A DNA stretch of 64,000 nucleotides from Streptomyces sp. NBC_01231. GTDB taxonomy: Bacteria > Actinomycetota > Actinomycetes > Streptomycetales > Streptomycetaceae. Below the pieces are notes generated by a model. That model was not told where the DNA came from, searched no databases, and worked only from the letters and a program-made list of their open reading frames with translations. Of this stretch, positions 26,082 through 35,194 are shown piece by piece. Positions within the stretch are counted from its first letter, which is position 1; every line of letters starts with the position of its first letter. The translations under genes and the position numbers were made by a program. Location: the NCBI GenBank assembly GCA_035999765.1, contig CP108521.1, forward strand, positions 124,001-188,000, in the 5' to 3' direction.

Positions 26082-26552
26082 GTGAAGCTTGCTGAGGCAC
26101 TGGCAGAACGTGCGGAGGCGACACGCCGTGTAGAACAGTTGCGAGCGCGCGTCGTCAGCAGTGCGCGGTACCAGGAGGGGGAGGCGCCCGCCGAGGATGC
26201 CGCCCAGTTGTTGGCTGAAGCCGGTGAGGTGCTGAGCGCTCTGGAAACGTTGATCCGGCGGATCAACCGGACCAATGCCACCGTGGAGATGGGTCCCGAC
26301 GGCACGCTCACCGATGCCCTCGCACGCCGGGATGTCCTGCGGTTGCGTCACTCTGTGGTCACCGCCGCGGCGGACGCGGCGGCGGGTGGCGGCGAGCGGG
26401 GATACGGCCGGCAACTCCGCTCCGAGCTGATGATGCTTTCCGCGCTTCCGGTCGCGGAACTGCGAGGTCAGGCGGATGTTCTCGCGCGGGAGATCCGCGA
26501 GGTCGATGTGCGGATCCAGCGTACGAACTGGGAGGTGGATCTGCTGGACTGA
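26082..26552 (+). CDS. DIP1984-family protein
   Basis: Read from GTG 26082, which follows GGGGGAGGTGGAG and gives VKLAEALAERAEATRRVEQL, the usual N-terminus; the product is then 156 aa. Two long helices with heptads (residues 1-35 and 110-150) suggest a helical hairpin, and LETLIRRINRTNATVEMGPD is the family signature. Members are annotated DIP1984 or septicolysin-like, but the function is not established. The upstream Met at 26061 is possible. From 26553 to 26805 nothing is recognisable. Confidence 0.75.
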   Translation: MKLAEALAERAEATRRVEQLRARVVSSARYQEGEAPAEDAAQLLAEAGEVLSALETLIRRINRTNATVEMGPDGTLTDALARRDVLRLRHSVVTAAADAAAGGGERGYGRQLRSELMMLSALPVAELRGQADVLAREIREVDVRIQRTNWEVDLLD

Positions 26553-26805
26553 GTAGTCCAGCAGGCGGGGGACGATGTGGAGCAGGTAGCAGCTTCGGAG
26601 GCGTGCACACACCGAGGGCCGGCGGTTTCCAGCCCACTCCTGGCGCGTGAAGAGCAACGCGGGGGTTCGACTCCCCATCAACAGTGCAGCTCAGCACGGC
26701 GTACAGGTAAAGGTGCACATCGCACAGCACATCACCACGTGCAGATCCGAAGCGGTGAGGGCGGGTTCGGGGCTTTCCACATCGCAGCACCCATGGTGGG
26801 GCGGA

Positions 26806-26945
26806 TCAGTGGGTGAAGGCGACGGATTCAGCGAGGTCCTTCTGGGTTTCGAGCGCGGTGAGGCGTTCGGTGAGTGCCGCGTGGATTGCGCTGTAGGTGT
26901 CGGAGCCGAGAGCCAGGCGCAGGGGCGGGCCCACCGGAGGCTCCG
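26806..26945 (-). pseudogene. Short-chain dehydrogenase C-terminal remnant
   Basis: The minus strand reads EPPVGPPLRLALGSDTYSAI then HAALTERLTALETQKDLAES and stops at 26806. This resembles the C-terminal tail of actinobacterial SDR oxidoreductases (PPLRLxLGSDAY pattern). Nothing of the Rossmann part remains. It is divergent from the TetR fragment at 26985, the arrangement usual for an SDR and its own repressor, so both are relics of one such pair. Confidence 0.55.
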
Positions 26946-26984
26946 ATGACGAACCCAGTGACGTGAGGCCTTGTCGGAACCCGC

Positions 26985-27237
26985 ATGCCCGCCACGCCCC
27001 GCCGCACCAGGAGTGACGCGTTGCGGAACCGGGAGCGCCTGCTGGAGGTCGCCGCGCAGGCCTTCGCCGAGCAGGGGCTGGCCACCGCGCCTGCCGCCAT
27101 CGCCAAGCAGGCGGGCGTCGGTGTCGGCACGCTCTACCGGCACTTCCCGACTCGGGAAGTCCTCATCGACGCCGCCTACCGGCGCCAGCTCACCCAGGTG
27201 TGCGAGAAGGTGAACGACCTCCTCACCCAGCACCCGT
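26985..27237 (+). pseudogene. TetR-family repressor, DNA-binding domain only
   Basis: From ATG 26985 the product begins PRRTRSDALRNRERLLEVAA, then QAFAEQGLATAPAAIAKQAG and VGVGTLYRHFPTREVLIDAA, a complete TetR helix-turn-helix. After QHPWRPS (about 27237) the sequence becomes the antisense of the neighbouring hydrolase gene, so the ligand-binding half is lost. The open frame that runs on for 300 more codons is an artefact of that overlap. Confidence 0.7.
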
Positions 27238-27317
27238 GGCGTCCGAGCCGGGGTGCCTCGGGCGTCGGCGGCGTGGGGTGGTGTCGTTCCCGAACCGGTC
27301 TCGGCCAGCGTGTCGTC

Positions 27318-28942
27318 CTACTGCGCGGCGTCGGCCAACCAGCCCCCACCGGTGTCCACACCGCCGCGCGGCTCGGGTGCGGCGAAGGGAGGTGCGTCCT
27401 GGCGGCACAGTGTTCCGGTCGGGGGGAGGTCGCCGTCGATGAGGTAGCGGCTTGCATAGGCGTTGACGCAGCTGCTGGGGTTGAGCAGTGCCGTGTGCCC
27501 GACTGCATCGTGGGTCAGCAGGCGGGCATTGGCCAGCTCCTTCGCCATGGCCTGCGCGGCCGACAGTGGAGTGGAGGGGTCGTAGGTGTTCCCGACCACC
27601 AGGATGGGGTTCGCCGTCGGCTTGTTCCATGGGCCTCGGTAGCGGTCCTCGGCGACCGCCGGCCAGGAGGCACAGCCCGCGGAGGCCCAGATCCAGTAGC
27701 GTCCGGTGTCCCCCGCACGGGCGGCCGCGGCCTCTGCCAGGGTGTGGTACAAACCGGGGTCCCGCGGGTTGGGGCTGTCGCCGCAGAAGACCGCAGTGCT
27801 CTGTTCCTCGCCCAGGTACGGATTCGGGTGGGGGACCGGTGGCGGGGGCGGGAGGGGGGACGGCTTCGGGACGCGGCCCTGCCACAGGTCCTGCAGCCTG
27901 CCGGCGAGTTCCGTCCCCCCGAGCTGGACGTCGTAGAGGCTGTTCACCACGTCAGCCACCGTGCCGGCGTAGGTCCACGGGCCCACGGGCTCCTTTCGGA
28001 GCCGCTGCAGCAGTTGTACTTGTCCTGGGTCGCCTTCGGGGTGCCGGCGGAGAACGCGCAGCGGGCGGTCGTCGTGGATCCGCACAACGTGAGGAACCGG
28101 TTCACGGTCTCCGCGGCGCTGCGGCCGGAGCCCAGGCGCTGGAACGACGTGGTCCGGGGGGCCTCGTCGGAGGCGTCGTTCGTCCAGGCCCGCGGGTCCC
28201 AGTTGGCGTCGAAGACCATGGCGCGGACCCTGCCGGGGAAGAGGTTCGCGTAGGTGGCGCCCAGGTACGTGCCGTAGGAGATCCCGTAGTAGGTGAGCTG
28301 CTGGTCACCCACCGCCTTGCGAAGCTGGTCGAGGTCGCGAGCGTTCTCGGCGGTCGACACATGGCGCAGGAGCTCGGGGTCACGCTGCTCACAGCGCCGG
28401 CCCAGTTCCTCGTACGCGGCGGTGAAGGCCGCCCGCTCCTTCGCTCCCACCGGGAAGCCTGCCGCCTTGCTCGCACCCCAGTCTGCGGCTTCCTCGGGAC
28501 TCGCGAAGCAGTTCACCGCGGTGCTGCTGCCGATGCCGCGGGGGTCCCAGCTGACGATGTCGAACCGCTCCCGCACCTCGCGCGGGAAGGACTCGTAGTT
28601 CTGTGGCATCTGGACCGTTCCGGGGCCGCCGGGGCCGCCGGGGTTGAAGAACAGGGTGCCGATGCGCTGTCCGGGGCCGGTCGCCTTCCGTTTGACGACC
28701 GCGAGTTCGATGGTGCGGCCGCCTGGGTCGTCGTAGTCGAGCGGGACCTTCGCGGTCGCGCAGTCGAACGGACTGCCCTGGACGCAGGGTTTCCAGTCCA
28801 GCTGCGGGGCGGGCGCAGAAGGGGACGGCGCGCCACCGGCCGGAGCGTGAAGCGGTCCGGTAAATGCCGTCGAGCAGATCACCACCGCGGCGAGGGCCGC
28901 GGCATGATGCCGACGGCCCGCTGTCGGTGCGGATATGTGCAT
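27318..28942 (-). pseudogene. Secreted tripeptidyl-aminopeptidase-like alpha/beta hydrolase, frameshifted
   Basis: From ATG 28942 the protein has a signal peptide and the fold markers SFPREVRERFDIVSWDPRGI and YYGISYGTYLGATYA (nucleophile Ser in GISYG). At about 28015, after TPKATQDKY, one base is missing. The other frame continues QLLQRLRKEPVGPWTYAGTV with the acid ILVVGNTYDPSTPL, the His THDAVGHTALL and the TAP-type C-terminus (CVNAYASRYLIDGDLPPTGT). The repaired product is about 540 aa, typical of Streptomyces exported tripeptidyl aminopeptidases. The lesion removes Asp and His of the triad. Confidence 0.85.
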
Positions 28943-29294
28943 GTCTTGTCCTTCCCGGTCAAGGGTCCGACGCCATCCATGCGCCGGACGTCGGCACGCA
29001 TCCGGTCAACGACACCTCGGTCCGGCAAGGCGCGCGAGCGAACCGGGGCCGAATGGCGGAGCTCCTGCCCACCTCGCCCTGAGCCGGAATTGCGCCGCGC
29101 AGTACCTGGTCCGGGCTCGGAACTGCTGGCGCCGGTGTCGCGTCGGGTGGCGTGGGCACGGGGCTCCTGGCATCACCCTTCCTCGACGATTCGCAGCGTC
29201 CGCGCTTGAGCATTGCGCCCCCAAACGCCGGCCGGCCCGGCCGGACGGCGGCGGTCCTTGAGGCGTTCAGCCCGTATTCGATGACGACGCACCG
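28943..29294. other. Gene-free interval between two leftward genes
   Basis: 352 bp upstream of the hydrolase start and downstream of the endonuclease-like gene. I see no coding frame with convincing composition, no strong hairpin and no obvious operator. Confidence 0.4.
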
Positions 29295-30368
29295 TCACAC
29301 CTTCACCGTGGCCGCCACCGGCAGGTGGTCGCTGCTGGTGGCGGGCAGTGTCCAGGATGCGCGTGGGGTCACGCCGCGTACGAGGATGTGGTCGATCCTC
29401 GCCACCGGGAACGAGGCGGGCCAGGTGAGGCCGAAGCCGGCGCCCGCCTCGGACTGGGTCGAGTGCAGCTGGGAGGTGACGGGGGACAGGGCCCGGTCGT
29501 CGAGGGTGCCGTTGAGGTCGCCCACGAGCAGGGTGCGAGGGAGCGTTTCGGCGCGCAGGGCGGCGCCGAGGCGGCGTGCTGCGGCGTCGCGGTCGTCGGT
29601 GGTGAAGCCGGAGGAGGCGGTGAAGCGGACCGACAGCAGGTGGGCGACGAAGACGGCGACCGGTCCCTCGGGCGTGCGGACGGTGGTGCGCAGGGCGCGC
29701 GCCCAGGGCGCGATGTCGACCGGGCGGGTATCGGCGATCGGGTAGCTGCTCCACAGGCCGACGGTGCCCTGCACCGAGTGGTGCGGGTAGGTGCGGGCCA
29801 GCGTTCTGACGTACTGCTGTGTCGCCGTGCCGCCCAGTTCTTCGAGGGCCACCACGTCGGCGCCGGAGGCGGCCAGGGCGCGTGCCGTGCGCGCCGGGTG
29901 CGGGTTGTGCTCGTTGACGTTGTGTGTCACGACGGTCAGGTCTCCGCCGCCTGCCCGCTTGTCGACGAGCGTCCCACCGAAGAGCGAGCCCCAGATGACC
30001 GCGGGCAGCAGGACGGCCACGGCGGCGGTCGCGGACCGGCGGACCAGCGCGCACAGCAGCAGGAGCGGCACGGCCAGGCCCGTCCAGGGCAGGAAGGTCT
30101 CGGTGAGGCTGCCGAAGTTGCCGACGCGGTTGGGGATGTGAGCGTGGCCCAGCATCACCAGCGCGGTCGGCAGTGCCAGGGCGGCGACGATCCGGCCGCG
30201 GCGCCAGACGCCGGTGCCCACACCGGGGTCGGGTACGAGTTCGAGTTCGGGCTCGGGTACCGGTACGGGTACGAGTTCGGGTACCGGTACGAGTTCGGGC
30301 TCGGGCTCGGGTACGAGTACGGGAGAGCTCTCCGGTCGTACGGAGGGTGTGTCGGGTGGTGTTGCCAT
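29295..30368 (-). CDS. Membrane-anchored endonuclease/exonuclease/phosphatase-family protein
   Basis: A 357-aa protein from ATG 30368. Residues 8-55 are a Pro/Glu/Val-rich repeat (VPEPEPELVP, VPVPEPELELVPDP) encoded by tandem copies of a GGGTACGAGTTCGGGCTC-like unit. Three hydrophobic helices follow (RIVAALALPTALVML, LAVPLLLLCALV, AAVAVLLPAVIWGSLF). The EEP domain then has VVTHNVNEHN, DVVALEEL, TLLVGDLNG and the ending SDHLPVAATV, with the catalytic Glu, Asp-x-Asn and Ser-Asp-His all present. It is probably an extracellular nuclease or phosphodiesterase domain; the substrate is unknown. Confidence 0.85.
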   Translation of the reverse strand: MATPPDTPSVRPESSPVLVPEPEPELVPVPELVPVPVPEPELELVPDPGVGTGVWRRGRIVAALALPTALVMLGHAHIPNRVGNFGSLTETFLPWTGLAVPLLLLCALVRRSATAAVAVLLPAVIWGSLFGGTLVDKRAGGGDLTVVTHNVNEHNPHPARTARALAASGADVVALEELGGTATQQYVRTLARTYPHHSVQGTVGLWSSYPIADTRPVDIAPWARALRTTVRTPEGPVAVFVAHLLSVRFTASSGFTTDDRDAAARRLGAALRAETLPRTLLVGDLNGTLDDRALSPVTSQLHSTQSEAGAGFGLTWPASFPVARIDHILVRGVTPRASWTLPATSSDHLPVAATVKV

Positions 30369-30375
30369 GGCCGCC

Positions 30376-30485
30376 TCACCGGGTCGCGGGCTCGGTCTGT
30401 GCCAGCCACTGCCGTACGCCCTCGACCAGCGCGCGGCTGTTGTCGAAGGCGGCCTGGAGGCCTTGCTGGGGGTTGGTGCTGGTTT
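30376..30485 (-). CDS. Possible small protein or remnant upstream of the EEP gene
   Basis: Reading leftward, TPGETSTNPQQGLQAAFDNS then RALVEGVRQWLAQTEPATR ends at TGA 30376-30378, eight bases before the next ATG. The composition and amphipathic helix look coding. No start codon is found in this frame, while MRLSRVPGRRGSRLV precedes it in another frame, so a frameshift or truncation is likely. Family unknown. Confidence 0.35.
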
Positions 30486-30794
30486 CACCAGGCGTGAGCC
30501 GCGCCGGCCGGGAACGCGGGAAAGGCGCATGGGTGCAGTACCTCCAAGGGGGTTGACGTGCGGCGTTCGTACGTCAACCACCCTGGCGGGGGCGGATCTC
30601 CAATGCGGCGTGGCCGTGAATCCGGCGCCGCTCAGCCGGTCATCGGTCGTGTATCAGTCCTGTCGCGTCGGCCGGACATGCTCCGGGTCGCCGGGTCGCT
30701 CATCACCAACCAGGTCCGGGCCTACGGGACGACGAGGATGGACGGCCGGCACACCCGAGTGACCTGGCCACTCGTCGCGCCCCGCGAAAGCCTG

Positions 30795-30847
30795 GCACCC
30801 GACGTGTTGTGACGCCTTCGCGGCAGGCGTCACAACACGTCGGGTGC
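30795..30847. terminator. 22-bp perfect hairpin terminator overlapping the MFS stop codon
   Basis: GCACCCGACGTGTTGTGACGCC (30795-30816) pairs perfectly with 30826-30847 over a 9-base loop. The right arm includes the last codons and stop of the MFS gene (Asp-Val-Leu-stop), so termination begins inside the coding sequence. Confidence 0.85.
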
Positions 30848-32125
30848 ACTCTCCTTGACGGGATTCTCGGATGCCGGGTGAGCTGGACCGCCGGCCGGGG
30901 CGGCGGCACGCAGCGCCGCTTCGACCCGGCGGTTGCTGGTCATCGATGCCGTGACGGCCGTCATCGCCAGGAGGAGGACGGCGGCGGCGTAGAGCGGGGT
31001 GCGGATGTCGTAGGTGGTGGCCAGCCAGCCGCCGAGGAAGGCCCCGATGGGGGCGGCGCACATGGCCAGCATGCGGGAGGTGGAGGCGACCCGGCCCATG
31101 AGGTGGGCCGGGACGATCGCCTGCCGGAGGGAGGGCCCGAGCACCATCGTGGCGCCCATGCCGGCCCCGCAGACGGCGAGCGCCAGCCCGGCCACGTACG
31201 GGTTCGGGGCAGCGGCCAATCCCAGGATGGCAAGCCCTTCGACGGCGGCTGTGCAGGTCAGTGCGGTGCCGGTGCCGAGTCGTCGGCCAAGATAGGAGGC
31301 GATGCCCGCACCGAGCAGACCGCCGGTGGCCTCCGCCGTGAGGAGCAGGCCGAAGCCGTAGGTGTCGATGCCGAGGCGGTCGTGCGCGAAGAGGGCGAGG
31401 ACGGTCTCCACAGCGAGGAAGGCGACGTTCCCGACCGCCGGGCGGAGCGCGAGCCCGAGCAGCAACCGGTCCCGGAAGACGTACGAGGCCCCGGCCCGCG
31501 CCTGCCGAAGCAGCGACTCGCGGAGCTCCGGCACGGGCCGGGGCATGGCGGGCAACGTACGTACGAGCAGTGCGGAGAGCATGAACGACACCGCGTCGGC
31601 GAGCAGCGGAACCGCCCGCCCGAGTGCGAGCAGCGCACTGCCCGCAGGCGGTCCCGCGAAGCCGGACATGGCGGTCTGGGCGCCGCGCAAGCGGGAGTTG
31701 GCGCGCTCCAGGAGCGCGGGGTCGCGGCCGAGCAGATCCGGCAGATAGGCCGTGGCGGCCGTATCGAAGAAGAGTCCGCCGAGGCCGAGCAGGAAGGCGA
31801 GGGCCGCGAGCAGCGGAATGCTCAGCACGTCGAGCGCGGCCGCCGCCGCCGGTATCGCGAGCAGCACCGCACGCGACGCGTCCATCACCCACATCGTGCG
31901 CCGCCGGTCCCAGCGGTCCACCAGCGCACCGCCGAGCACCCCGAAGAGCAGCCACGGCAGCGTCCCGGCGGCCGTGACGACGGCGAGCGCCATCGGATCC
32001 CGCGTCAACGTCAACGCGAGCAGCGGCAGCGCGGCATGCGACACCCCGTCACCGAGCGAGGACACCGTCTGCGCGGTCCACAGCCGTCCGAACCCGGTCG
32101 GCAACTTCCCGGCCCCTTGGTTCAC
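30830..32125 (-). CDS. MFS exporter, DHA3-like
   Basis: A 431-aa transporter with about twelve helices. The N-terminal half has FGRLWTAQTVSSLGDGVSHA and the loop LVDRWDRRRTMWVMDASRAV, the pattern of the macrolide/enterobactin efflux (DHA3, MFS_3) branch. The second half repeats the layout (MGRVASTSRMLAMCAAPIGA). It uses a GTG start at 32125 that overlaps the regulator stop (GTGA), so it is co-transcribed and translationally coupled with the ArsR-like gene. The substrate is unknown; a drug or siderophore is possible. Confidence 0.88.
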   Translation of the reverse strand: MNQGAGKLPTGFGRLWTAQTVSSLGDGVSHAALPLLALTLTRDPMALAVVTAAGTLPWLLFGVLGGALVDRWDRRRTMWVMDASRAVLLAIPAAAAALDVLSIPLLAALAFLLGLGGLFFDTAATAYLPDLLGRDPALLERANSRLRGAQTAMSGFAGPPAGSALLALGRAVPLLADAVSFMLSALLVRTLPAMPRPVPELRESLLRQARAGASYVFRDRLLLGLALRPAVGNVAFLAVETVLALFAHDRLGIDTYGFGLLLTAEATGGLLGAGIASYLGRRLGTGTALTCTAAVEGLAILGLAAAPNPYVAGLALAVCGAGMGATMVLGPSLRQAIVPAHLMGRVASTSRMLAMCAAPIGAFLGGWLATTYDIRTPLYAAAVLLLAMTAVTASMTSNRRVEAALRAAAPAGGPAHPASENPVKESAPDVL

Positions 32126-32661
32126 TTGGAGTCCCCGTCCGCCCGCTCGCGCGGCGCCGGCCGGAACAGCGCGAAGGCGAGAGAGACGTCCGGCAGCGAG
32201 GGATCGGACAGCTCCCGGTACTCGTCCGCCAGAGCCTGCAACCGCGCCCCCAGCTGCGCGAACTGCTCGTCGGTGAGCCGCAGATGCGCCATCCGTACGT
32301 GCCGCTCGCCATCCACCGGCGACGCTTCCAGATCCGCCACCGCATGCCGCATCAGCACATCCGGCTGTCCCGTCCCCGAATCCGGCAGCACGATCGCCCG
32401 CGCGGCCATCGCGTAATACCGCTCGGTGACCCCCCGCACCTTCCGCGTCCGCACCACCTTCACCAGGCCGGCCCGCTCCAGCAGCCGCACGTGATAGCTG
32501 GAACTCCCCTTCGCGAGGCCAACCCGCTCGGCGATCTGCGTAATCGTCGCCGGCTCGAAGCGGAGCACGGCCATGATCCGGTGACGCGTGAGATTGGAGA
32601 CGGCGCGCAGCTGTTCGTCAGTGGTGACGTGAAACGTCTCGGGGAGATCAGCGGTCGGCAT
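32122..32661 (-). CDS. ArsR-like winged-helix regulator of the MFS exporter
   Basis: A 179-aa protein from ATG 32661. The HTH (residues 18-85) reads LRAVSNLTRHRIMAVLRFEP, TITQIAERVGLAKGSSSYHV and RLLERAGLVKVVRTRKVRGV. The C-terminal part (RLTDEQFAQLGARLQALADE) is an effector or dimer domain. It is the first gene of a two-gene operon with the exporter and has a palindromic operator just upstream, the normal design for a repressor that senses the exported compound. Confidence 0.87.
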   Translation of the reverse strand: MPTADLPETFHVTTDEQLRAVSNLTRHRIMAVLRFEPATITQIAERVGLAKGSSSYHVRLLERAGLVKVVRTRKVRGVTERYYAMAARAIVLPDSGTGQPDVLMRHAVADLEASPVDGERHVRMAHLRLTDEQFAQLGARLQALADEYRELSDPSLPDVSLAFALFRPAPRERADGDSK

Positions 32662-32666
32662 GCGAG

Positions 32667-32692
32667 CAATGGTCAACGATTCTTGACCATTG
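32667..32692. promoter_or_regulatory. Operator of the regulator-exporter operon
   Basis: CAATGGTCAA (32667-32676) and TTGACCATTG (32683-32692) form a perfect 10-bp inverted repeat around CGATTC. It sits 6 bases upstream of the regulator start, well placed to block transcription. From 32693 to 33070 no further gene is apparent. Confidence 0.75.
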
Positions 32693-33070
32693 AGCAAGGG
32701 GATTTCCCGCGGACCTCCAAAATCTGCTGTCCGGCGCGCGCGAGGCGCCGCCTTGAGAACGCCCGGCGTGAACTGCCGTAGGTAGGAGCGGGAGTTGGCG
32801 AACATCACCGGACGACCGTTGTCACGTGGCACTGCCTGGCGATGAGCGGGCCGGCGCAGGGCTGCGGTGGCCATCAAGTCCCGACCCGGACGGCAGGTGG
32901 GCTCCAGTGGCGTGGGGCGGCCCATGGTTGCCCGCAGGCGCACCGGCGCTGCCCTTGCGGCTCTTGAGCCGCAGCCGGGCAGGTTGAAGCCTGGTGGGCA
33001 GAACGCACGGTGGGCGATACCGGCACACGGGTCAGGGGCCGGGCGGTGCGACCAGTCGGGAGGGACACGG

Positions 33071-34828
33071 ATGTACGGACAGCGGCACGGTGACATCGAT
33101 CAGAGGCGGCCGAGGACACCGGCGCGGACCGTGCCCGCCCCGCAGGTGGCAGCGCCGCCCGTCCGGGGGGTGGGCGGCCCAGGCTGGGTGAGCCCCGCCG
33201 AGGTGGCGGCGCTCCAGAGCGCGGCCGGCAACCAGGCGGCGACGGCGATCGTCCAGCGGGCCCGGGAAAGCCAGATGGAAGCGGACGCCCCCGCGAGGGA
33301 GAGCACGGCGCCGGCCGACGAGGCCGCCCTGCTGGCCTCCCAGGCCCCCGATGCGGTGATGGTCCGGCTCAGCGCGTCGATCGAGGCTCACACACTCCAG
33401 AAGAAACGGAAGTTCAACTTCTGGGAGCCGCACAAGAAGTGGCCGGAGGGCTGGCTGCTGGAGAATACCCGGATGCAGTGGGTCCTGGAACGGCGGCTTG
33501 TCCTCGGGATGGCCTTCCAGCAGGACGAACTCCGGGACATCGAGATCCTTTCGGCGAAGAGGCCGGGCTGGCTGAACAGTGTGGGCATCGGCACCCTGGC
33601 AGAGGGCAGGCTGATCGCCGAGGGCAAGGGCCGGATGGCCGGCGCGGGCAAGAGCGCGAGCGGCAAGGACAACGGCGGGAAGGACAAGGGCGGGAAGGAC
33701 GCGCAGGCCGAGGCCGCGGAGCGCGAGCGCGCCGACTACTCGGCCTGGCTGAAGCTCAGCCCGGGACGGCGTGTCCTCGCCGCGACCCTCGCCTTCCAGA
33801 CACAGGCGCCGGTCCGTGGGGCCTCCACGCCGAGTAATCCGGCCTACACCCTGGGCCGATTCATGCGCACCAACGAGCTGGGGCCCGACGATCCGGAACG
33901 GGCGACGCTGGAGAGCGAACGGGACGAGCAGATCCGGGAAACGGCCGTCGACACCCTTTTCCCGGACGGCCTGCGCGAGGAGCAGAAGCACGAGTCCGCC
34001 GGCGAACACGCGACGAAGGAGATGAAAGGGCGGGACGACTTCGCCCGGAACATCCTCACCAACGTCCTGCTCATCCTGCGGCACGGTCTCCAGGTCGCGG
34101 GGAAGGACGGCACTTACGTCGACTACAAGGACGGTGACGTCATCCGGGCGCTCGCCCACGGCGGACGCGTCAACATCCGCATCCCCGCGCTCCGCAAGGG
34201 GGAGAGCCCCCATCAGCTGCTCGACTTCCTCGGCGTCACCCAGGGAGGCACCCCGCACCAGCACACAGTGAAGCGCGACTACGCCACGCACCGCTCCTCC
34301 ATCGGCAAGAACAAGGATGGTGAGCCCGGCAGCTTCAAGGAAAAGGGCGGTGTCGGGGCGGCAGTGAAGAACAAGGTCTCGGAGTACACCCCCGGCATGA
34401 CCACCCCGGAGCTGCTGGCGGCCAACCTCTCGGGCGGCGGCTTCGGAACCAAGGACTGGAACGGCGATGTCGTCCTGCCGAACGGCTCCTACGGCCACAT
34501 GCTCCTGGTGTTCACCGCGCCGACCGGTGACAAGGACGGCGGCCTGCTGGTCGGCATCGAGACGGTGGCACCCGGCGCCCGCAGCCCGGTCGGCTATCAC
34601 CACGGCGTCAGGTCCACGGAGGCGACCGCCAACCCCGAGTCCGTGCTGCACGGCCACAAGCAGGACAAGATCGGTGCCACGAGGGCGGACCTGGCGAAGA
34701 TGGGCGGGGAGGACTGGCACGACTTCCTCCAGATGATCAAGCAGGACTGGGTGGGCAAGCTGGAGGCAGCCAAGGACACCGCCCAGAAGCGGAAGCTGTA
34801 CGAGGAACTGGTCGGCCCGCGGGAGTAG
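33071..34828 (+). CDS. Large protein with eCIS-cargo-like N-terminus, unknown C-terminal domain
   Basis: A 585-aa cytosolic protein without signal peptide. Residues 44-63 (EVAALQSAAGNQAATAIVQR) match the LQxxAGN motif found near the N-terminus of many proteins loaded into extracellular contractile injection systems. A linker rich in G, K and D lies near residues 195-215. The rest (VMQWVLERRL-like helices, RRVLAATLAFQTQAP, DVIRALAHGGRVNIRIPALR, NLSGGGFGTKDWNGDVVLPN, GYHHGVRSTEATANP) matches no domain I know. A toxin or effector role is inferred from the N-terminus only. No injection-system structural gene is in the window. Confidence 0.65.
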   Translation: MYGQRHGDIDQRRPRTPARTVPAPQVAAPPVRGVGGPGWVSPAEVAALQSAAGNQAATAIVQRARESQMEADAPARESTAPADEAALLASQAPDAVMVRLSASIEAHTLQKKRKFNFWEPHKKWPEGWLLENTRMQWVLERRLVLGMAFQQDELRDIEILSAKRPGWLNSVGIGTLAEGRLIAEGKGRMAGAGKSASGKDNGGKDKGGKDAQAEAAERERADYSAWLKLSPGRRVLAATLAFQTQAPVRGASTPSNPAYTLGRFMRTNELGPDDPERATLESERDEQIRETAVDTLFPDGLREEQKHESAGEHATKEMKGRDDFARNILTNVLLILRHGLQVAGKDGTYVDYKDGDVIRALAHGGRVNIRIPALRKGESPHQLLDFLGVTQGGTPHQHTVKRDYATHRSSIGKNKDGEPGSFKEKGGVGAAVKNKVSEYTPGMTTPELLAANLSGGGFGTKDWNGDVVLPNGSYGHMLLVFTAPTGDKDGGLLVGIETVAPGARSPVGYHHGVRSTEATANPESVLHGHKQDKIGATRADLAKMGGEDWHDFLQMIKQDWVGKLEAAKDTAQKRKLYEELVGPRE

Positions 34829-34924
34829 AACGTGGTGGGGGCGCGCACTGATTGCGGGCACCCCCGTTCTGGTGCCCCGCCCATGACCGGGTGGCCGCCC
34901 CAAGCCGAACAACCGGACCGCCAG

Positions 34925-35107
34925 ACGTGGTTGGTGCGCTACCGGCGCGCGATGATGCTGCCGGCCTCGACCGGGCGGCAACCGCGTGCCGGTGATCGAC
35001 CAGCCGGTCCAGGCGACGAGGACACCCGTCCGGGACGTCATCCACCGGTTCAACGAGATCGGCCCGGCGTGTCAGGACCCTCAGTGGGCGGGAGGCCGTC
35101 CCCCCTT
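34925..35107 (+). pseudogene. IS630-family transposase N-terminal remnant
   Basis: The plus strand reads TWLVRYRRAMMLPASTG and, after a frame change, NRVPVIDQPVQATRTPVRDV then IHRFNEIGPACQDPQWAGGR. This is the helix-turn-helix region of IS630-type transposases (relatives read VRDVIHRFNEIGLACLDPQW). The DDE domain is absent. It marks an old insertion between the eCIS-like gene and the broken GH5 gene. Confidence 0.75.
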
Positions 35108-35194
35108 GGTCCTCGTGACGCCGGCGAAGGTCGTGTGACGACCTGGCGGATACACTCGCCCCGTCCCTGTGAGGCTGTCCGGCTCGGAGGTCAC

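Noticed and set aside
23907..26681. A 924-codon minus-strand ORF, very rich in Arg, Gly, Gln and His
   Set aside because: It is the antisense of the two FecCD permeases and the DIP1984 gene; its composition and lack of motifs are typical of shadows in GC-rich DNA.
27238..28253. C-terminal 340 codons of the open frame that starts with a TetR domain
   Set aside because: The sequence is the reverse complement of the aminopeptidase-like gene; no TetR ligand domain is present.
30809..32416. A 535-codon plus-strand ORF, Glu/Arg/Gly-rich
   Set aside because: Antisense to the MFS exporter and ArsR-like gene, which have clear families, operators and a terminator.
32867..33070. Upstream extension of the eCIS-like protein frame
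   Set aside because: The composition changes and ATG 33071 follows GGGAGGGACACGG, so the shorter start is better supported.
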